Assembly: GCF_014898815.1 (NCBI RefSeq)
Contig: NW_026515524.1
Location: 248,001 to 312,000 of the forward strand
Length of the DNA stretch: 64,000 nt
Reading direction: 5' to 3'
Origin: Panonychus citri
Lineage: Eukaryota > Arthropoda > Arachnida > Trombidiformes > Tetranychidae
A model generated the notes under the pieces. That model was not told the DNA's origin and made no database searches. It worked only from the letters and a program-made list of their open reading frames with translations. Position numbers and translations under genes: made by a program. This document shows positions 1-13,446 of the stretch, piece by piece (the stretch's first letter is position 1; every line of letters starts with the position of its first letter).

Positions 1-187
1 AATTACAATTGAATAATATTTTAATTGGTAGGATGGATAATATAATTAGATAATTATTATTCTGTTATCATAACAGAGAATGAAAATATTAGGCCAAGGA
101 ATATTATTCCGAAATTTAAATGGAAAGATTCAGCGATTAAAACGGTTGATTCCTCGAATTAGATTTACTGGATTAATTTGGAACAGT
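1..187. other. 3' flank of the Kekkon-like gene
   Basis: Non-coding sequence beyond the stop codon of the minus-strand gene. It presumably begins its 3' UTR. I see no AATAAA polyadenylation signal on the minus strand here, so the transcript end probably lies outside the window. Confidence 0.5.
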
Positions 188-1649
188 TTAATTTTTTAAT
201 TCACTTTCATATTCTTTAGCAGATTCATGGATAACTGGAAATGTTGGAGATAAACTTGAATCTTCCAATGATAAAGCTCTCAAATATGCTGATGAATTAT
301 TGTTAACCACATTATTATTATGAAGGGACGATAAACCTGATTTTGAGCATCGACGGTGAGATTGAAGTGTTGAATAATCATAATTAGCGAAACCATTTCG
401 TCTTAATAGACTATCTTTTTCTGATCCAATTAGATTAACTTTACCAAGATAATCGGGATCATTATTGTTAATAACAACATGTTGTTGTTGTTGTTGATTA
501 TGTTGACCAATACTCCAATTAGAATAATCTTCATTTGGATGGATATTGATTGTTGCTGAAATTAAATGATGATTACGATTCCATAAACCATTAACTCGAT
601 TGGTAATGATTCCTTCTGATAACCGTCTAGGCCTGAATCTATCAATTGTTGCTGTTGTTGTTGGATGATTATTGTTATTACTTCTTGTTAATAATTCAAT
701 TGAATTATCGTCATGCACTGTTACTCGACTGCTGTTAATTACTGGAATTAAATTGTTATTGAGCTGTTTAACCATGAGAGAAGCACTTGAATCGGAATAA
801 CGTCGATTTAAGGATCGATTTGAATATATATTTGATTGATCGTAAACATCTTGGCCCCAATTGATTGCTTGTTGTTGTTGTTGTTGTGGGTGGTGGAGAT
901 GATGATTTAACTGTTCTTGTGAGAGAAGTGATGTTAATTGTTGATCGGTTGATTCTTGTTGTTGTTGGATTATTGAATTATAGTCAACTTGATTTTCTAT
1001 TGTTGAGTTATTGGTTCGGTTCGGGAGTAGCATACTATTTTCATCCTCAGACATCATTAGATAAGATTCAAGGCACTTTTCAAAACCACTTCCATCAGGT
1101 GATTTATTACTAATATTTGGACTTAGATTGTTATCGTTAATTGTTGTTGAATGTTGATCGGGTGGGAAAACTTTAACCAAAGTATCCGATGTTAAAAGTG
1201 ATCCATTAGATTGAGTTATCACTATTGTATCTTTGGCACCAATTGTTGACGTTGTTGATGACGATTTAGAGGTGAGTTGATTAAATGGCCTCTTTCTGTC
1301 TTGTTCATTATCAATCGATTTGTTTATAATATGATTGGTTAGTGTTGGTTTACAATTATGGTAAGATGGATCCAGGGTGGAATTTGATTCAATCTTTTCA
1401 CCAGCAAGATTTTCAGTGTTGGAGGTTTTAAAGATGCTACTGAATAGTGAAGTTTTATTTCGTAGAAATATGAAACAAACTGAAAGGATAACTAAAAGGA
1501 AGACCAATATTGTGGCTAAAATTATTCCAATTTGTTCATCTTTATCGGATGATCTCAATTCTTCTTCACCAGAGTGTTCAGGTTGGATAACGCCAATTAC
1601 TATTGAATTTGATGCATTTCCTGCTTTATTTGATGCGTAACAAATATAC
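188..1649 (-). CDS. Kekkon-like gene, last exon: end of Ig domain, TM helix, cytoplasmic tail
   Basis: The exon follows the acceptor CAATAG and begins with one base that completes a Thr codon split by the intron. It then reads YICYASNKAGNAS, the F/G strand of the Ig domain. After an acidic juxtamembrane stretch comes a 23-residue hydrophobic helix (about 1463-1531) followed by Arg-Asn-Lys, so the tail faces the cytoplasm. The tail is low-complexity, with runs of Gln, Asn and His and many Ser/Thr, and ends ESAKEYESELKN just before the stop at 188. The Gln run at about 870-895 is encoded by a CAA/CAG repeat. I see no catalytic domain in the tail. Confidence 0.85.
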
Positions 1650-4600
1650 CTATTGAAAGAAAGAGAAAATTGAATTGAATTGAATTGTAAGAACATAAAA
1701 TGTTAATCATCATCATCATCATCATGATAGTCAATGGTCATGGTTTATGATAAAACTTACGTTCCAGAATCTTTCTCCATGGTCTCAGTAATCGTCAATT
1801 TAGATGTTTGTCCATTGTCCATCAGAGTATCTCTAATGGTAACATACTGTTTTCCAAATGACATATAGGTACTATTTTTAATTATCTGCCTAGAAATTTG
1901 ATTCGATTCAAAATACCAAGAGACATTGGACATCGGTGTTGAATGAATACGACAGGTTATGGTTCCATTTGATCCTGTTTATTGTAAGAGACAATTGAAG
2001 AGAGAAAATAAATATTAGTTGAAGAGCCAATTAGTTATTAGATCGTTACAATGTAAACAATGAGATTATGGTAGATGAAAGGCCTAAGATGATCAATCTT
2101 ACCTTTAATAAATTTGGCACTAGTTAATGAGGTAATTTTTGGACTACAGGCAAATTCATCTGGACCCAAATTTTGCCAAGATGAACCTTTCAATCGGATC
2201 GGTTTGTCACATATTGGAGGCACAGTAATTGAAATTGATCGGTCAATCAAACCCGATCTAAGGTCAATAATCCGGCAATCACAGAACCAATGATTCTCAT
2301 GGAGATTAATTTGTTTCAGTGAAACCAAAGAATCCAAAATGGAACCAGGTAAGTCTCTAAATTAATTTAGAAAAGAAAATAACAAACCAAATGAATGAAA
2401 GAAGAAGAAAACAAAAAATGAAAACAAAATTATCAACAAAACTCTCAACATTCAAATCTAAATAATCACATTGAGAATTTGAAGAAGAAACAAAAAAAAA
2501 GATGTTCATCAACAAAAGAACAAATTAATCTCACAACTAAGAACAATACAAAATGTTCCAAAAAAATAGAAAACAATTAACAACAGAATAAGAATAGAAA
2601 ACAAAAGAAAACAATTAATTAAATCACAATCGAAATCGGTTAACAAATGAAAAGAATTTTAAATTTCTACTTATCAACCAATGAGAATCGATTAGAGTTT
2701 CAATTAGACATTAGATGGAGTTAGATGAACATCTAATTGTAAGATTAATGTTCATTTCTAATTGTGTGTTTAACTTTTTACAAATTAATTTAAATTGTTC
2801 TTTTAATTGTTGTAAATTGTTTCGTAATTGTGTACCTGAGAGGAGCAACAATTAATACAATTTTCCATTTACAATGTTTTCCATCAACGGTGAGATATAA
2901 ACGTTAACAGAAATTATAGAATTTCTGTTCATTGTCTCCATTTTTTTTTCTTTTTTTTCTATTTTTCTATTTTTCTATTTTTCTCTTCTTCTTCTCTTTG
3001 TTTTCATCTCTTTACCTCCATTTTGTTTTTACCTTATCAACATCTTCATTATCTTTATCATCATATTTGAATTTTCTTTCTTTATCCTTTTTGTGAGACT
3101 GATGATGTTGTAAATGTATTAACTAAATTTGACACAATAATTTTCATTGACATTAATCATATTTTTCTCTGTGCTCTCTTTTTCTAATGTGTGTTGAAGG
3201 AAAAAATTGCTTCGTCACCGACAATTTAAATTTATTAAATCAGTCAGAATTATCAGCGGAAAAAAACTATTACCATTATTATAGTTATTGTGACTGTGTT
3301 ACCATGATGGAGAAAAGGTGAGTAAAAAGTGATATGAAAAGTGAGAGAGAGAAAATATTACAAGATATGATGTTGTTTTCTTCATCATTTTGTCAGCAAC
3401 TAACATAAGAAAATGGAAAGGTAAAGATTGGAATATACATAAAGTGTTCATATTCAACGTTCAATGGAATAAGCTTAAGGTTGGAGAATTGAATTCTCGA
3501 ATGAATTGTTAAATTGAATTTAAATTGAGAGAAAAATGCTTTCCATTTGCTTTCGAAAGGAGAAAAAAAAATATGTTCATATATATTTATGTTCTATTAT
3601 ATAGTAATAATGATAATCGAAATGATATAATATGTAAATTTAAGATGAACAACAACAAACTAACGTTTTTTATCCTTTTCTTTTTTTCTACAGCAAAAAA
3701 AAATGATGATCACTAATGATGAACAAACAATCAATGAATTCCGGGTAACAACAATTGAGACGAGAAGAGAAAATTTTTACAATCATTCAAGTGATTAACA
3801 TAATCATCATCATGTTACTCTTATCCAATTTTACACCATGTTATCAATTTTTGGACAATCAAGTTAAAGGATATGAAAAGGATTAACATCTCATGGATTT
3901 ACATCATAATTTAACCAGGAAAAAGTTTCAAGTTAATCATTGAGAGAGATAGAGTTGCAAAGGATTAAGGATCTATTAGATTTAAACAGCAATTTTAATC
4001 TTCTTTTCGTTGAGGAAAAAAAAAGTTAAATGTTAATCAATATCTCTTTTATTGATTAACTTTTTTTTTCTGCATCAAATCATTTACAGAAGCAGTTTAT
4101 TGTTCAAATGATTGATGTTTTAATGTGCTAGTTGATTTGAATATTAGATATGTTAGTTACACTTTGATTCCCATTGATGATTCAATTGTTGCATGAATAT
4201 ATTGATTCACTATTAAGATTGTTGCTATTGTAATTTATAAATTCATCTTCCTGTGCAACTCTATCAAATGGTTAAATTATATTATTATTATTATCGTTAC
4301 AGGAATCATAGATTCCCGGTCAACATGAGACTCAGAATTTTTAATGGAAATGAGATACAAAATTACCAAGAATTCAAGTAACACAGTTTTCCAAAAATTG
4401 GTGTTGAAAAAGTAAAATTCATGAAGATTTAGAACAAGAAAAGTGTATGGAAATGGTTCTAAATCCTTAGTTAGATAGTTTAAATTCAGGAATTTTGATT
4501 CTCATGATAGAACCGGAAATCTATGAACAATTCAGAAGATGGAGAGCGAAAAAAGAATCACAAATACTTTATTTTTTTTCTTCTCTCTTTCCTTTCTCTC

Positions 4601-5730
4601 ATCATTATCATCATCATTCTCATTCACATATCATCTTCCAAGAGAAATGTAATCTCTGCTAACGAAACCTTAAACTGTCAATCTTATCATGGAAAATTGT
4701 ATTTCCAAAGAATAGGGAAAAGTAGAAATCTTTGACATGAAGATGATGACGATGAAGAAGAGAATGAAGAATTGGAATATAATAATATATATAGTTTGTA
4801 ATAGAATCTAAATGACAAGTGATTTTTTCTTCTCAAGGTAAAGATGATGAAGATGATATCGACCATAGAGAGAAACAGCTATCAAATACTTTTGATTGGG
4901 AAAAAAAGTTCTGAGCTCAGATAAAGATAACATGTTGATAGTTGATAACCTAAGATAAAGTTCATTTTAATATCTATTGAATTTGATTCGTTGTGATGAT
5001 AATATTGTGAGAAACGAGATGAATTGATTAAATTGATCATCCAAATGTCATCAATATTATTGATTATTTGTAATAATAATTATCCAAGAATATGTGATTT
5101 CCTGATTAACATGATTGTGAAAATTATCTTACATGATGATTGAAACTTTCAGCTTTAAATAAGAGATAATCTTACAACATAAACATTGAATTGAACTAAT
5201 TTCCGATTGAGAAACAAATTTCCGGTGGTAAACTTTTTCTAACTTGATCATCATCATCATCATCATAAACAATTCTCTTTTTAATCATGATGATCATCAT
5301 CATTTCAATGAATTGATTGTTTACTTATTCAAGTTGATTTTGAAAAATCCTAAACACACCATGAAAGAGATTGGATTTTCTTTGCCTGTTTGATTGTTGG
5401 AGTTAACAAATGATATAATTAATAACTTACTTTAATTTGTTTCCATTGAGAAGTAGGTAATTAAGTTTCTCAAGGCCTTCAAATGAATTTGCTTGGATGG
5501 AGGTGATGGCACAATTAGATAAATCAAGGAGTTGTAATGAATTTAAATGGACAAACGCTGAGGAATCAATTTTTTTGATCGCATTCAAATTAAGATAAAG
5601 ACGTCGCAATGATCGGGTCTCTCGTAAGGCTCCAACGGGAATATGATCCAGATAATTGTTACTTAAATCCAGTTCAACCAGATTAGTTAATGATATAAAT
5701 GAATCATCAGGTATCTTTTTTAAACTGCAA
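188..5730 (-). CDS. Kekkon-like LRR-Ig transmembrane protein (3' four exons, 5' end missing)
   Basis: Single-pass cell-surface protein. Four exons, 5431-5730, 2103-2356, 1761-1974 and 188-1649, join with consistent phases into 742 codons plus stop. In order they give leucine-rich repeats, an LRR C-terminal cap with the W-x-CDC motif and a DEFAC ending, one Ig domain closing in DSGTYICYASNKAG, a TM helix and a tail of about 430 residues. LRR, LRRCT, one Ig and a long tail is the architecture of the arthropod Kekkon family, whose Drosophila members modulate EGFR and BMP signalling and act in neurons; this protein's own partner cannot be inferred. All visible donors are GTAAG. Signal peptide, LRR N-cap and first repeats are absent, so at least one upstream exon lies beyond 5730, either far away in a large intron or outside the window. 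LINGO- or LRIT-type proteins are less likely, because the cap matches Kekkon better and there is no FN3 domain. Confidence 0.85.
1650..1760 (-). other. intron of the Kekkon-like gene (111 bp)
   Basis: Bounded on the minus strand by donor GTAAGTTTTA and acceptor TTTCAATAG. It interrupts a Thr codon (AC|G) within the Ig domain and contains an ATC/ATG trinucleotide run around 1709-1725. Confidence 0.85.
1761..1974 (-). CDS. Kekkon-like gene, Ig-domain exon
   Basis: This 214-bp exon encodes the body of an Ig domain: first Cys in GTITCRIHSTP, the core Trp in NVSWYFES, and the stretch up to the ...MEKDSG before the second Cys in the next exon. It follows an acceptor ending AATAAACAG and completes a Gly codon begun in the previous exon. 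It ends AC before GTAAGT. This exon is broken by phase and too short to stand out as a single ORF; it was found by joining its neighbours. Confidence 0.85.
1975..2102 (-). other. intron of the Kekkon-like gene (128 bp)
   Basis: Minus-strand donor AAAG|GTAAGA at 2102 and acceptor AATAAACAG ending at 1975. It separates the LRR C-terminal cap from the Ig domain, the usual place for a domain-boundary intron. Confidence 0.8.
2103..2356 (-). CDS. Kekkon-like gene, last LRR and LRRCT exon
   Basis: The exon starts after TTAG on the minus strand. The first base completes a Lys codon begun in the upstream exon, restoring NGNKLKDLPGSILDSL across the junction. It then encodes the LRR C-terminal cap: HENHWFCDCR, a Cys in PPICDKP, and DEFACSP. 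These are the diagnostic cap residues of Kekkon proteins. It ends with ...AKFIKG at donor GTAAGA. An apparent ORF start near 2337 is a TTG inside the exon, not a real start. Confidence 0.88.
2357..5430 (-). other. large intron of the Kekkon-like gene (3074 bp)
   Basis: Minus-strand donor AAA|GTAAGT at 5430, acceptor TTTAG ending at 2357. It is AT-rich and holds poly-T/TTTTC tracts (about 2940-2990) and ATC/ATG runs. I see no exon, RNA gene or mobile element in it. Confidence 0.75.
5431..5730 (-). CDS. Kekkon-like gene, LRR exon
   Basis: This 300-bp exon encodes about four 24-residue leucine-rich repeats: SLKKIPDDSFISLTNL, VELDLSNNYLDHIP, LRRLYLNLNAIKKID, LQLLDLSNCAITSI and LNYLLLNGNKLK. The DLSNCAI repeat is typical of Kekkon ectodomains. 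The acceptor ATCTTTACAG lies at 5731-5740 and the donor at 5430. The exon starts in phase 2, so an upstream exon must supply two bases and the preceding LRRs. Confidence 0.88.
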
Positions 5731-6468
5731 CTGTAAAGATACAATTGAAAGTGAAACCGAAATCAGTTAATGATCAATAACAATTTGAAATTGAAATATT
5801 AATATTTTCTTTAACAAATAGAGCAAAAAAAAAGTTCTTAATCTGAACGGATTAGATTATCATCATTATTATTATTATCGTTTTCCATGATCAGATTATT
5901 ATTTTCCAATGGAAATTGAAATTAAGTTTGAATTGCAATCAAAGGGAATATGATATTTTAGATCAAATTAAAAAACTGTTTATTTTATCACCAAGAGGGA
6001 AAAAAGATAAAAAAAAAGTTCAATAAAATCCCCATGAGATTTTCTCATTGATTCCTCTGGGAATATAATGAACATTTACCATGGATGATAAAACCGAGAT
6101 ATTTATCATCATCATCATCGTCATCATTTAATACAAAGAGTAAACAATATATTTATTTATTTTTTTTACTATTGACCATCAATTGTTGTCTATTCCTTGA
6201 CCATTATAATCGTTATCATTATTGACATTGATCATTGTTATTGTTATGATTACCATGAATGAATCTGATTCCTGAACTTTTATCATCATCATCATCATCA
6301 TCATAACAATGAATCATTTCATGTGTATATCTTTTTTTTTTATAAATATAATGTGGTTGTGATAATGATTCCAGGATGAAATTATCATCTTCATGATGAA
6401 GATGATGATAAAACAAAAAGCTGATGAACAGTAAAGCTGAAAAAAAAATCATATATATAAATAGTTGT

Positions 6469-6498
6469 ATTCATCATGATAATGTTATCATGATGAAT
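6469..6498. repeat. 30-bp near-perfect palindrome
   Basis: Arms ATTCATCATGATAA and TTATCATGATGAAT are exact reverse complements around a 2-bp TG centre. It sits in ATG/CAT-rich DNA, so slippage between simple repeats is a possible origin. Confidence 0.8.
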
Positions 6499-7371
6499 AA
6501 TATTTACATGATATTATCTGTGGATTATGAGGTCAATTGAATTAACTATGTATTCTTGCATAAATAGATAAATTCATCTGAGTTAATGGTGATTTAAATC
6601 ATGAGAGACTTGAAGGAATCAGAGGAAAATGATAATAGTCAAGAATGATAATGATGATAAATTAAATACTCACTTTCAGACTGATTAAGTTGTGGGAGCT
6701 TAAAAGTGAGAGTGAGTTATTGTCAAAGGAATCGTTATCATCATCATCTTCATCTTTCCATCAATTGACCTTAGTCATTGATGATGATTCTTATCATGAT
6801 GATGATCATTATTCAGTTCACCTGAAAATTTCAATTCTATTTAGTTAACTTTCTGTTTACATTTTGTTTCCATCTTCAATCATTTATCATTTCAGAGATG
6901 AGAACAATTTAACAAAAAGAAACAACAATTAAGTTAATGATAACTTTTTCCAATTCTCTATCAAAATAATAACAATAATCAACTTCATCTTCCTTGTGTC
7001 AACCTTAATCATCATGATAATATAATCATTTTTTTTCTTCTTCTTCTCTCCCTTGTCATTATCATCTTCATGATTAATATAATCATTATTGATAGAATCA
7101 ATTGTTGGAAGCTTTTTTTAATCAAATCTTAAACTCATTATTATTATTACATTGTAGCTATTGTATTTTCAACTGAATCAAGGAAAAAAATTGATTGAAT
7201 TATAACAAACTGTTATTTTGGAAAAACTTTTTCTCCACCATCATGATAAACTCATTTACTTATGAATCTTTCATGGTGATTAAACTTTTTTATTTATATT
7301 AAATATGAAGATAACAATCAAGTGTCAATCAATTGTTTTCTTGATTGTGTCTTTTATATCTTAATCAGAGT

Positions 7372-7400
7372 GAGAGAGAAAGAGAGAGAGAGAGAGAGAG
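7372..7400. repeat. GA microsatellite
   Basis: Nearly pure GA dinucleotide run of about 29 bp with one AAA interruption. Confidence 0.9.
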
Positions 7401-10400
7401 CGATGGTTATTAATTTGATTGGCAATTTATAATTAAATTTATAATTTCTCATCATTAGGATAAATTAACTTTCGTTTGTTGTTGTCTTTTTTATGGTAAT
7501 GTCATTGGGAGATATTGTTACTCTTGATTGAGTGTTGATGTTTGTTGTTGATGATGATGATGATGATAATGATGGTGGTGGTGATGATCGAGGTGATGGA
7601 GGTGGAGGATAAGTGGGAGTGGGATAGATGGTTGAATTTGCTTCTGGGTTAAGTTGACAATATTTAATTGTGCTTAATGGTTTGAGACAAAAGAGTCAGA
7701 AGGGAAATGCTGATGAAAATGTTTTCTCTTCTTTTTCTCCTTATATTATAACCAATACCCTCCTTCTTGGTGTATTTTCAATTCATTATCATTCTCGGGT
7801 GTGAGATTGATTTGAAAAGAAGGAGGAAAAAGCTAAGAAAGAAGGTAAAAGAAAGAGGAAAGAAAGAAAGAAAATTTTCTTCAGAATTCAGTGCCTTCTC
7901 TTTTCATCATCATCATCATCTTCTTCTTCTTCTTCTTTCTTAGTATTCATAGCACTTCATTGACCTTGACACGCTCAAAGAATCATGAAAAAGGAGCAAA
8001 AGAAAATGCTAAGGAAAATGTTGAAAGAGTAAGAATGAAGATGATAAGATGATAATGATGATGATAAAATTTGTGAACATCAGATGAAAATCATCTAAAA
8101 GTAAATGTTGTAACCAATTCAATTCAATTGACTATTCATTCTGATTTCAAGGATTCCCTCATCATCTAACATAACAAAATAGACTCTGATAATGATGAGA
8201 GCTTTTTTTATCCTCATCATCACTATCATCAAGAGGCAACATTATTCAAAGGACAATGTCACCTCTTTTTTTCATCATCTTGGTGATAAAATGAACTTGA
8301 ACATGCAAAAGAAACTGAATAAAGAATAATGTAAATATCGAAGAGATAAATTCATCTCTTCATCTTTTAATCTTGCATATTGAAAAAAAAGGTAGAGTAA
8401 AATTGAACCAGAATTTACCTGGATAAAAGGGAGGAGTAACTCTGAATACCCTCTCTGATTATGATACAGTGAAAGTTAATATTAAATAAATGATACATTG
8501 AAAAATTAACCAAATATGATGATAATAAATCTTATCATCATATTTCAATAATACTATTAGTTAAACATTGTTTAATTTATATACTCTTGTTAATCACAAT
8601 TTATCATCCCCTTGATCATTAACATGATTATTTTTCAATAAACTATTGTAGTTTTTATATTTATTATTTTCGAGTATCGAAAAACTTTCTCAGAACTTTT
8701 TCCTCCTCGATTTTTAGGTTAACTCCTTTACTTTTCATGATTGGATTTTTTTCCCTTCTCTTCATGCTAATATATTATATTAAATTGAGGATAAATGTTT
8801 CAGATAATAAGTTGATATATACACAGTTAGTGAATGAAGATAATGTCGATGATAAAGTACATGAGAAGATGAGAGAGAAATTTATCTTCAAATTTCATCA
8901 GGAAATCAAGAGGGTGGAAGATTAGAAAGAGAGAGAGAGAGAAAAAAGTTCCAAGATGAGGTTTAAGAAAAGTTCAGATGGAAACCAGAGTTTTCTGATT
9001 TACAGATTATCTGGAAATGTTTTCTCCTAAATCATGGTAATAATAATATCCAAGGAAACTGTCAAATTATTATCATGAACATGAATATCCAAGTAAAAGG
9101 ATAAAAAAAACAGAGAAAACAAATGAGCGCGAAAATTAGGTTTCTTGATCAATCATCGAATAACCTTAGAACTAAGATATTAAATATCATCATTATACTT
9201 GGATTATTCTCGAATATTTAATAATAAAAACATTTCGAGAAATTTGTTTTCCCACTGATCATGAATAATAGACGAATTGAATCTATCAACAACTACAGAT
9301 TATGAGCCAATCATTTAGATGGAAATGATGATGTTGAAAAGCAATTTCATCTAAATCGACGACAGCTAAGAACCTGAGAAACATTTTCGACGAAAAAAAA
9401 CAAACTAGAACTCGAACTAGAACTCGAAACTAAAGTTACATTTGATATGTTCCCAGCTTTTTGTTTACCTGAAGAGTTCCAACCTCATCACCATATCCTT
9501 CCTGATGAATACCAAGTTCACCCCCATTGAAATCTGAGTAATCATATTCCCTGAATTTATATTAACTTTTAATAATATAATTTGATGGCGGAAATGATCT
9601 TAAAAAATACCCTCGATTATCATCTCATTTATCATGAAATTCAACCTTCATCATCTCATTTTCATGATAATACATAAGTAATAAGATGAAAGGAAGAAAA
9701 AAAGTTAAACAAAAAAAATAGACAAATAAATTTAAACTGAAAACATTTTTCACTCTGTTCACTAATCACAATTAAGTAAATCACAAAGGAATCACTTGGT
9801 TTAGTAATTTGTTTTCTTACCAAATGAATAATCATTGTTTCATCATCAGGATCATTATTTTATCATGAAAATTGATTAAAAATTAAACTTCAACTTATGT
9901 GAACAAATCATAAAACGTAATTGATTAGCAGGGTAACCAGAAAAAAAAATCAAGAAACGAAACAATTTCACTTATTATTAGATTACAACTGAATACATAT
10001 TGATACATTTCTAACGGTAAATTTATTTACCTTTGAAAATATCGAACAATTTTTTTCTTTCCTTCCTTTTTCATGATAATATTCAGAAGAAGAAGATGAT
10101 GATGATGATGTTAACGAATTATCAACATCAATTGTCTCAGAATTTTGTCTCCACCTTTTATCTTCATCTTCATCTTCACTTTCTTTTCCTTCTTTCTTTT
10201 TGATTGAACACTTTTACCTTCTCCATGAAACATCATCATCATGAGAGATGAACATGATTCTGATTCTTTTGGAACTTGTTCCTTAACACTATTTTCTCGT
10301 TTAGAAGGTTTTATTATTTAGTTAGCATCCAATCAATTGTGAAAACTACTAAAGGATAAGAAAAAAAAAGAAGAAGACGAAGATGAAGATAAAGATAGAT

Positions 10401-11438
10401 GATGAAGATGAAGATGAAGATGAAGATGAAGGTAGAGGAGAAGTGGTTAAGATGAGCAAAAGATGATGAAGAGTAACTACTGAATTTGATTCGTCTTAAT
10501 TCAATATACACAATAGACTGACACACTTACACTAAATTCATAGACAGTTACATACAAAATCAATGGCTCTTTCCCTTTTCATGATAGTTAACCGTTATTT
10601 CAGTTAAATATATAAGTTGATCATCTTTTTATCATCATCATCACCACCACAACAACTACCTTCACCACCTCATCCAAAACTACTCCCAATTAACTTTGTT
10701 AATATACTAATAGTGTTGAAGGTATTCAAATACTCATACAAATACTTTTCTCTTTTACCTTTAAATATTCAAATGAGATTGATTTTCTCTCTATCATCAC
10801 CATCGTCATCTTTTCCTTCAACTTCCTCTTCCTGATTATCATCATCATCTTATCTCACTTAACTTCAACTATCATGTACATGATACTCATGAACAAAAGT
10901 AAAGTTTTCATCTAATCAACAAGAAAAATCAATCTCTGGATCTCAGTGTCTTTGCCATTGGCATTTAGATGATTATTATTATTGTGATTAACCCAATTCT
11001 CTGTAAAAAAAAGGTTTGATTGTGATGTGAATGACTTGATTGTTGTAATTGGTTGTAAGTCCTTTAGAATGATAAACAAACATCAACTTTATGTATACCA
11101 ATTGATTAACTTGATTATCCATATACTCATATGAATACTTACCCTTCATCATCAACTGTTGTTGACCTGCTATCGACATTTAATCAATTTTAATCAATCT
11201 AAATCATTAATCTTACACAATCAACTGCATCGACAAATCTTTGAATAAAACTTTTCTTTACAAGATTAATCATCAACAATCAATTTACAAGAATAAGGAT
11301 TAACATTATAATCTAAACATTGGCTCATTACAACAACAAGTAGATCAACAATCAATCAATTTTAAGCATATCAATATACTTTCAATACAATTAACACTTA
11401 ACCTTAAACAAATTTTATCAAAATTAACACTGATGATC

Positions 11439-11462
11439 ACCTTAATTGCCAGCAATTAAGGT
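11439..11462. repeat. 24-bp palindrome
   Basis: Arms ACCTTAATTGC and GCAATTAAGGT are perfect reverse complements around CA. Unlike most local inverted repeats, it is not built from a trinucleotide run. Confidence 0.8.
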
Positions 11463-13424
11463 ATTTCCTTAATCACCGTGTAATCTGTGTACACCTTAAT
11501 AATTAAATCAGTAATTAAAACTAAAATTAACTGAATTAAAGTTAGATTTCCCTGCCTCTCTATTACAGTTAATGGTTTTGATTGTGAGTAAATTTTTTTT
11601 ATAATTAGATTTCAAATTTTGTGAAAAAACCAACAATCTAATGTCAATTTGATTAACACTTAATTTGATTAAATTCAAATCATGATCAACACCATCGAAT
11701 TGTTAATCAAATAATCAAAAGAAAACAATTATCAGATTGATGAAAAAAAAAATCTCAACCGACTCAATCAAATTAAAGATGAACAATTAACAGGGCAATC
11801 AAATTGAATTGATACAAATCGAGCAAATTGTTACAACAAATCAATACTAATTCAGATTATTATTAAACTTTTTTTCCCCACTTGATTGTAACAGTTGACG
11901 AAACTATTAAAAATAGATTGTTGATTAGAAAGTAAATTAAATAGTCATTAGTTGATTGTTGATTGGCAATATTGAAACAGTTTAAGGGTTAATTTAAATT
12001 TTCATTCAATCAAATAAAATGTCAATGATATTAACTAAATATCAACACAATTTAATAACATTCATCTTGAATGTCAATGTCTAAATATATTAAATGTACT
12101 TGAGTTAAATGGTAAAAGGTGATAACAATTAAGGATATTTCAACAACAATCAAACGATTATGATAAATTGTATACATAAAATACAATCCATGCAAAAGTA
12201 AATCAATAATACCAATTATCGTTAGTAATTAATTAATTTCCCTTTTTACTTAATCAATTAATTTAAAGATTTTTTTCCTCCTCAAGCTAATATTTATTTA
12301 CGATATAAATCAATATCAATTTACTAATCAATTTACTAATCTGATTAACTGATTGTAGGAGTTACTTTTATATCAAAATGGTGATTAAGTGTTGACATGA
12401 TGATAATGATGACGATTTAACATAAATATGATTTAATATTATTGAGTAGGAAGACAAAGATTATATATAAGAGAAAGAGATAGTTAAGTTAACCATCATG
12501 ATTAGTTGATTGCTGAGAATTGATAATTATCATCAAATAAACCACATAAGATGATAAGTTATCATTATATTAATTGGAATGTCAATGTTTCTATTATCAT
12601 GAAATCCATTATCATCCTGATCATATTTTCATTGTTTGTTTACATTAATTCTGGAGTAACAATAATTTAGATGATGATGATTGACAATATTACATAGGAA
12701 GTGATTGTTGTTGTTACTATTTTTCAGATTCTGAATTAGAGTCATGATCATGATGTTAATTAACCTGAACATGAATGAATATTATGTTACTCATGAAATG
12801 GAAAACCTTATTTTCTTTGTTAAATAACAAATCCCATAGATTTTGATTGTTATTAACTCTCTCCCTGATTGCCCACCAATCACCTAATCCTTTCATGTTT
12901 TTCTTTATCCGAGATGAACCGAGATTCAGTGAATGATGATGATGATGATTGATATGATTTCTGATATAAATTTGAATTGAAAATGAAAAAAGTAAATTTC
13001 TCTTCAAGTATCATCATAATCAAATGAGTATCCAGATTATTTTCTTGTTGTTGTTACTACTTTTTCCTCAATCCTATTGTCATCAATCTAGCAAGGAAAA
13101 GAAAAGTTCAAGACTGAATTCATGAATTCACTTGTTCATTCCCCATGAGGTTTAATTTGATTTCTACATCTTTTCAAATTTCAAGGGAAAAATAAGCAAT
13201 CATAAAAAAAGTATATTACAGAGACATGAGTTGCTTTTTACTGGAAATGTTTCCAATGATTTTTTGATCAGCATTGAAATATCAAATTCATGATATGTTA
13301 TAAGTGATGTTTTATAAACATTATCTCATCAATAATAAGATTATAATGTAATTAAAGTGAAAGAAATGATTATTGAAATATACTTGAAGAATTGTGCTAA
13401 AAATATAACTCTGATTCTGAGTGG

Positions 13425-13446
13425 TTGTCATGAAATTTCATGACAA
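13425..13446. repeat. 22-bp perfect palindrome
   Basis: Uninterrupted palindrome with half-site TTGTCATGAAA. The flanks GG and ACC extend the pairing if one base is bulged. Confidence 0.8.
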
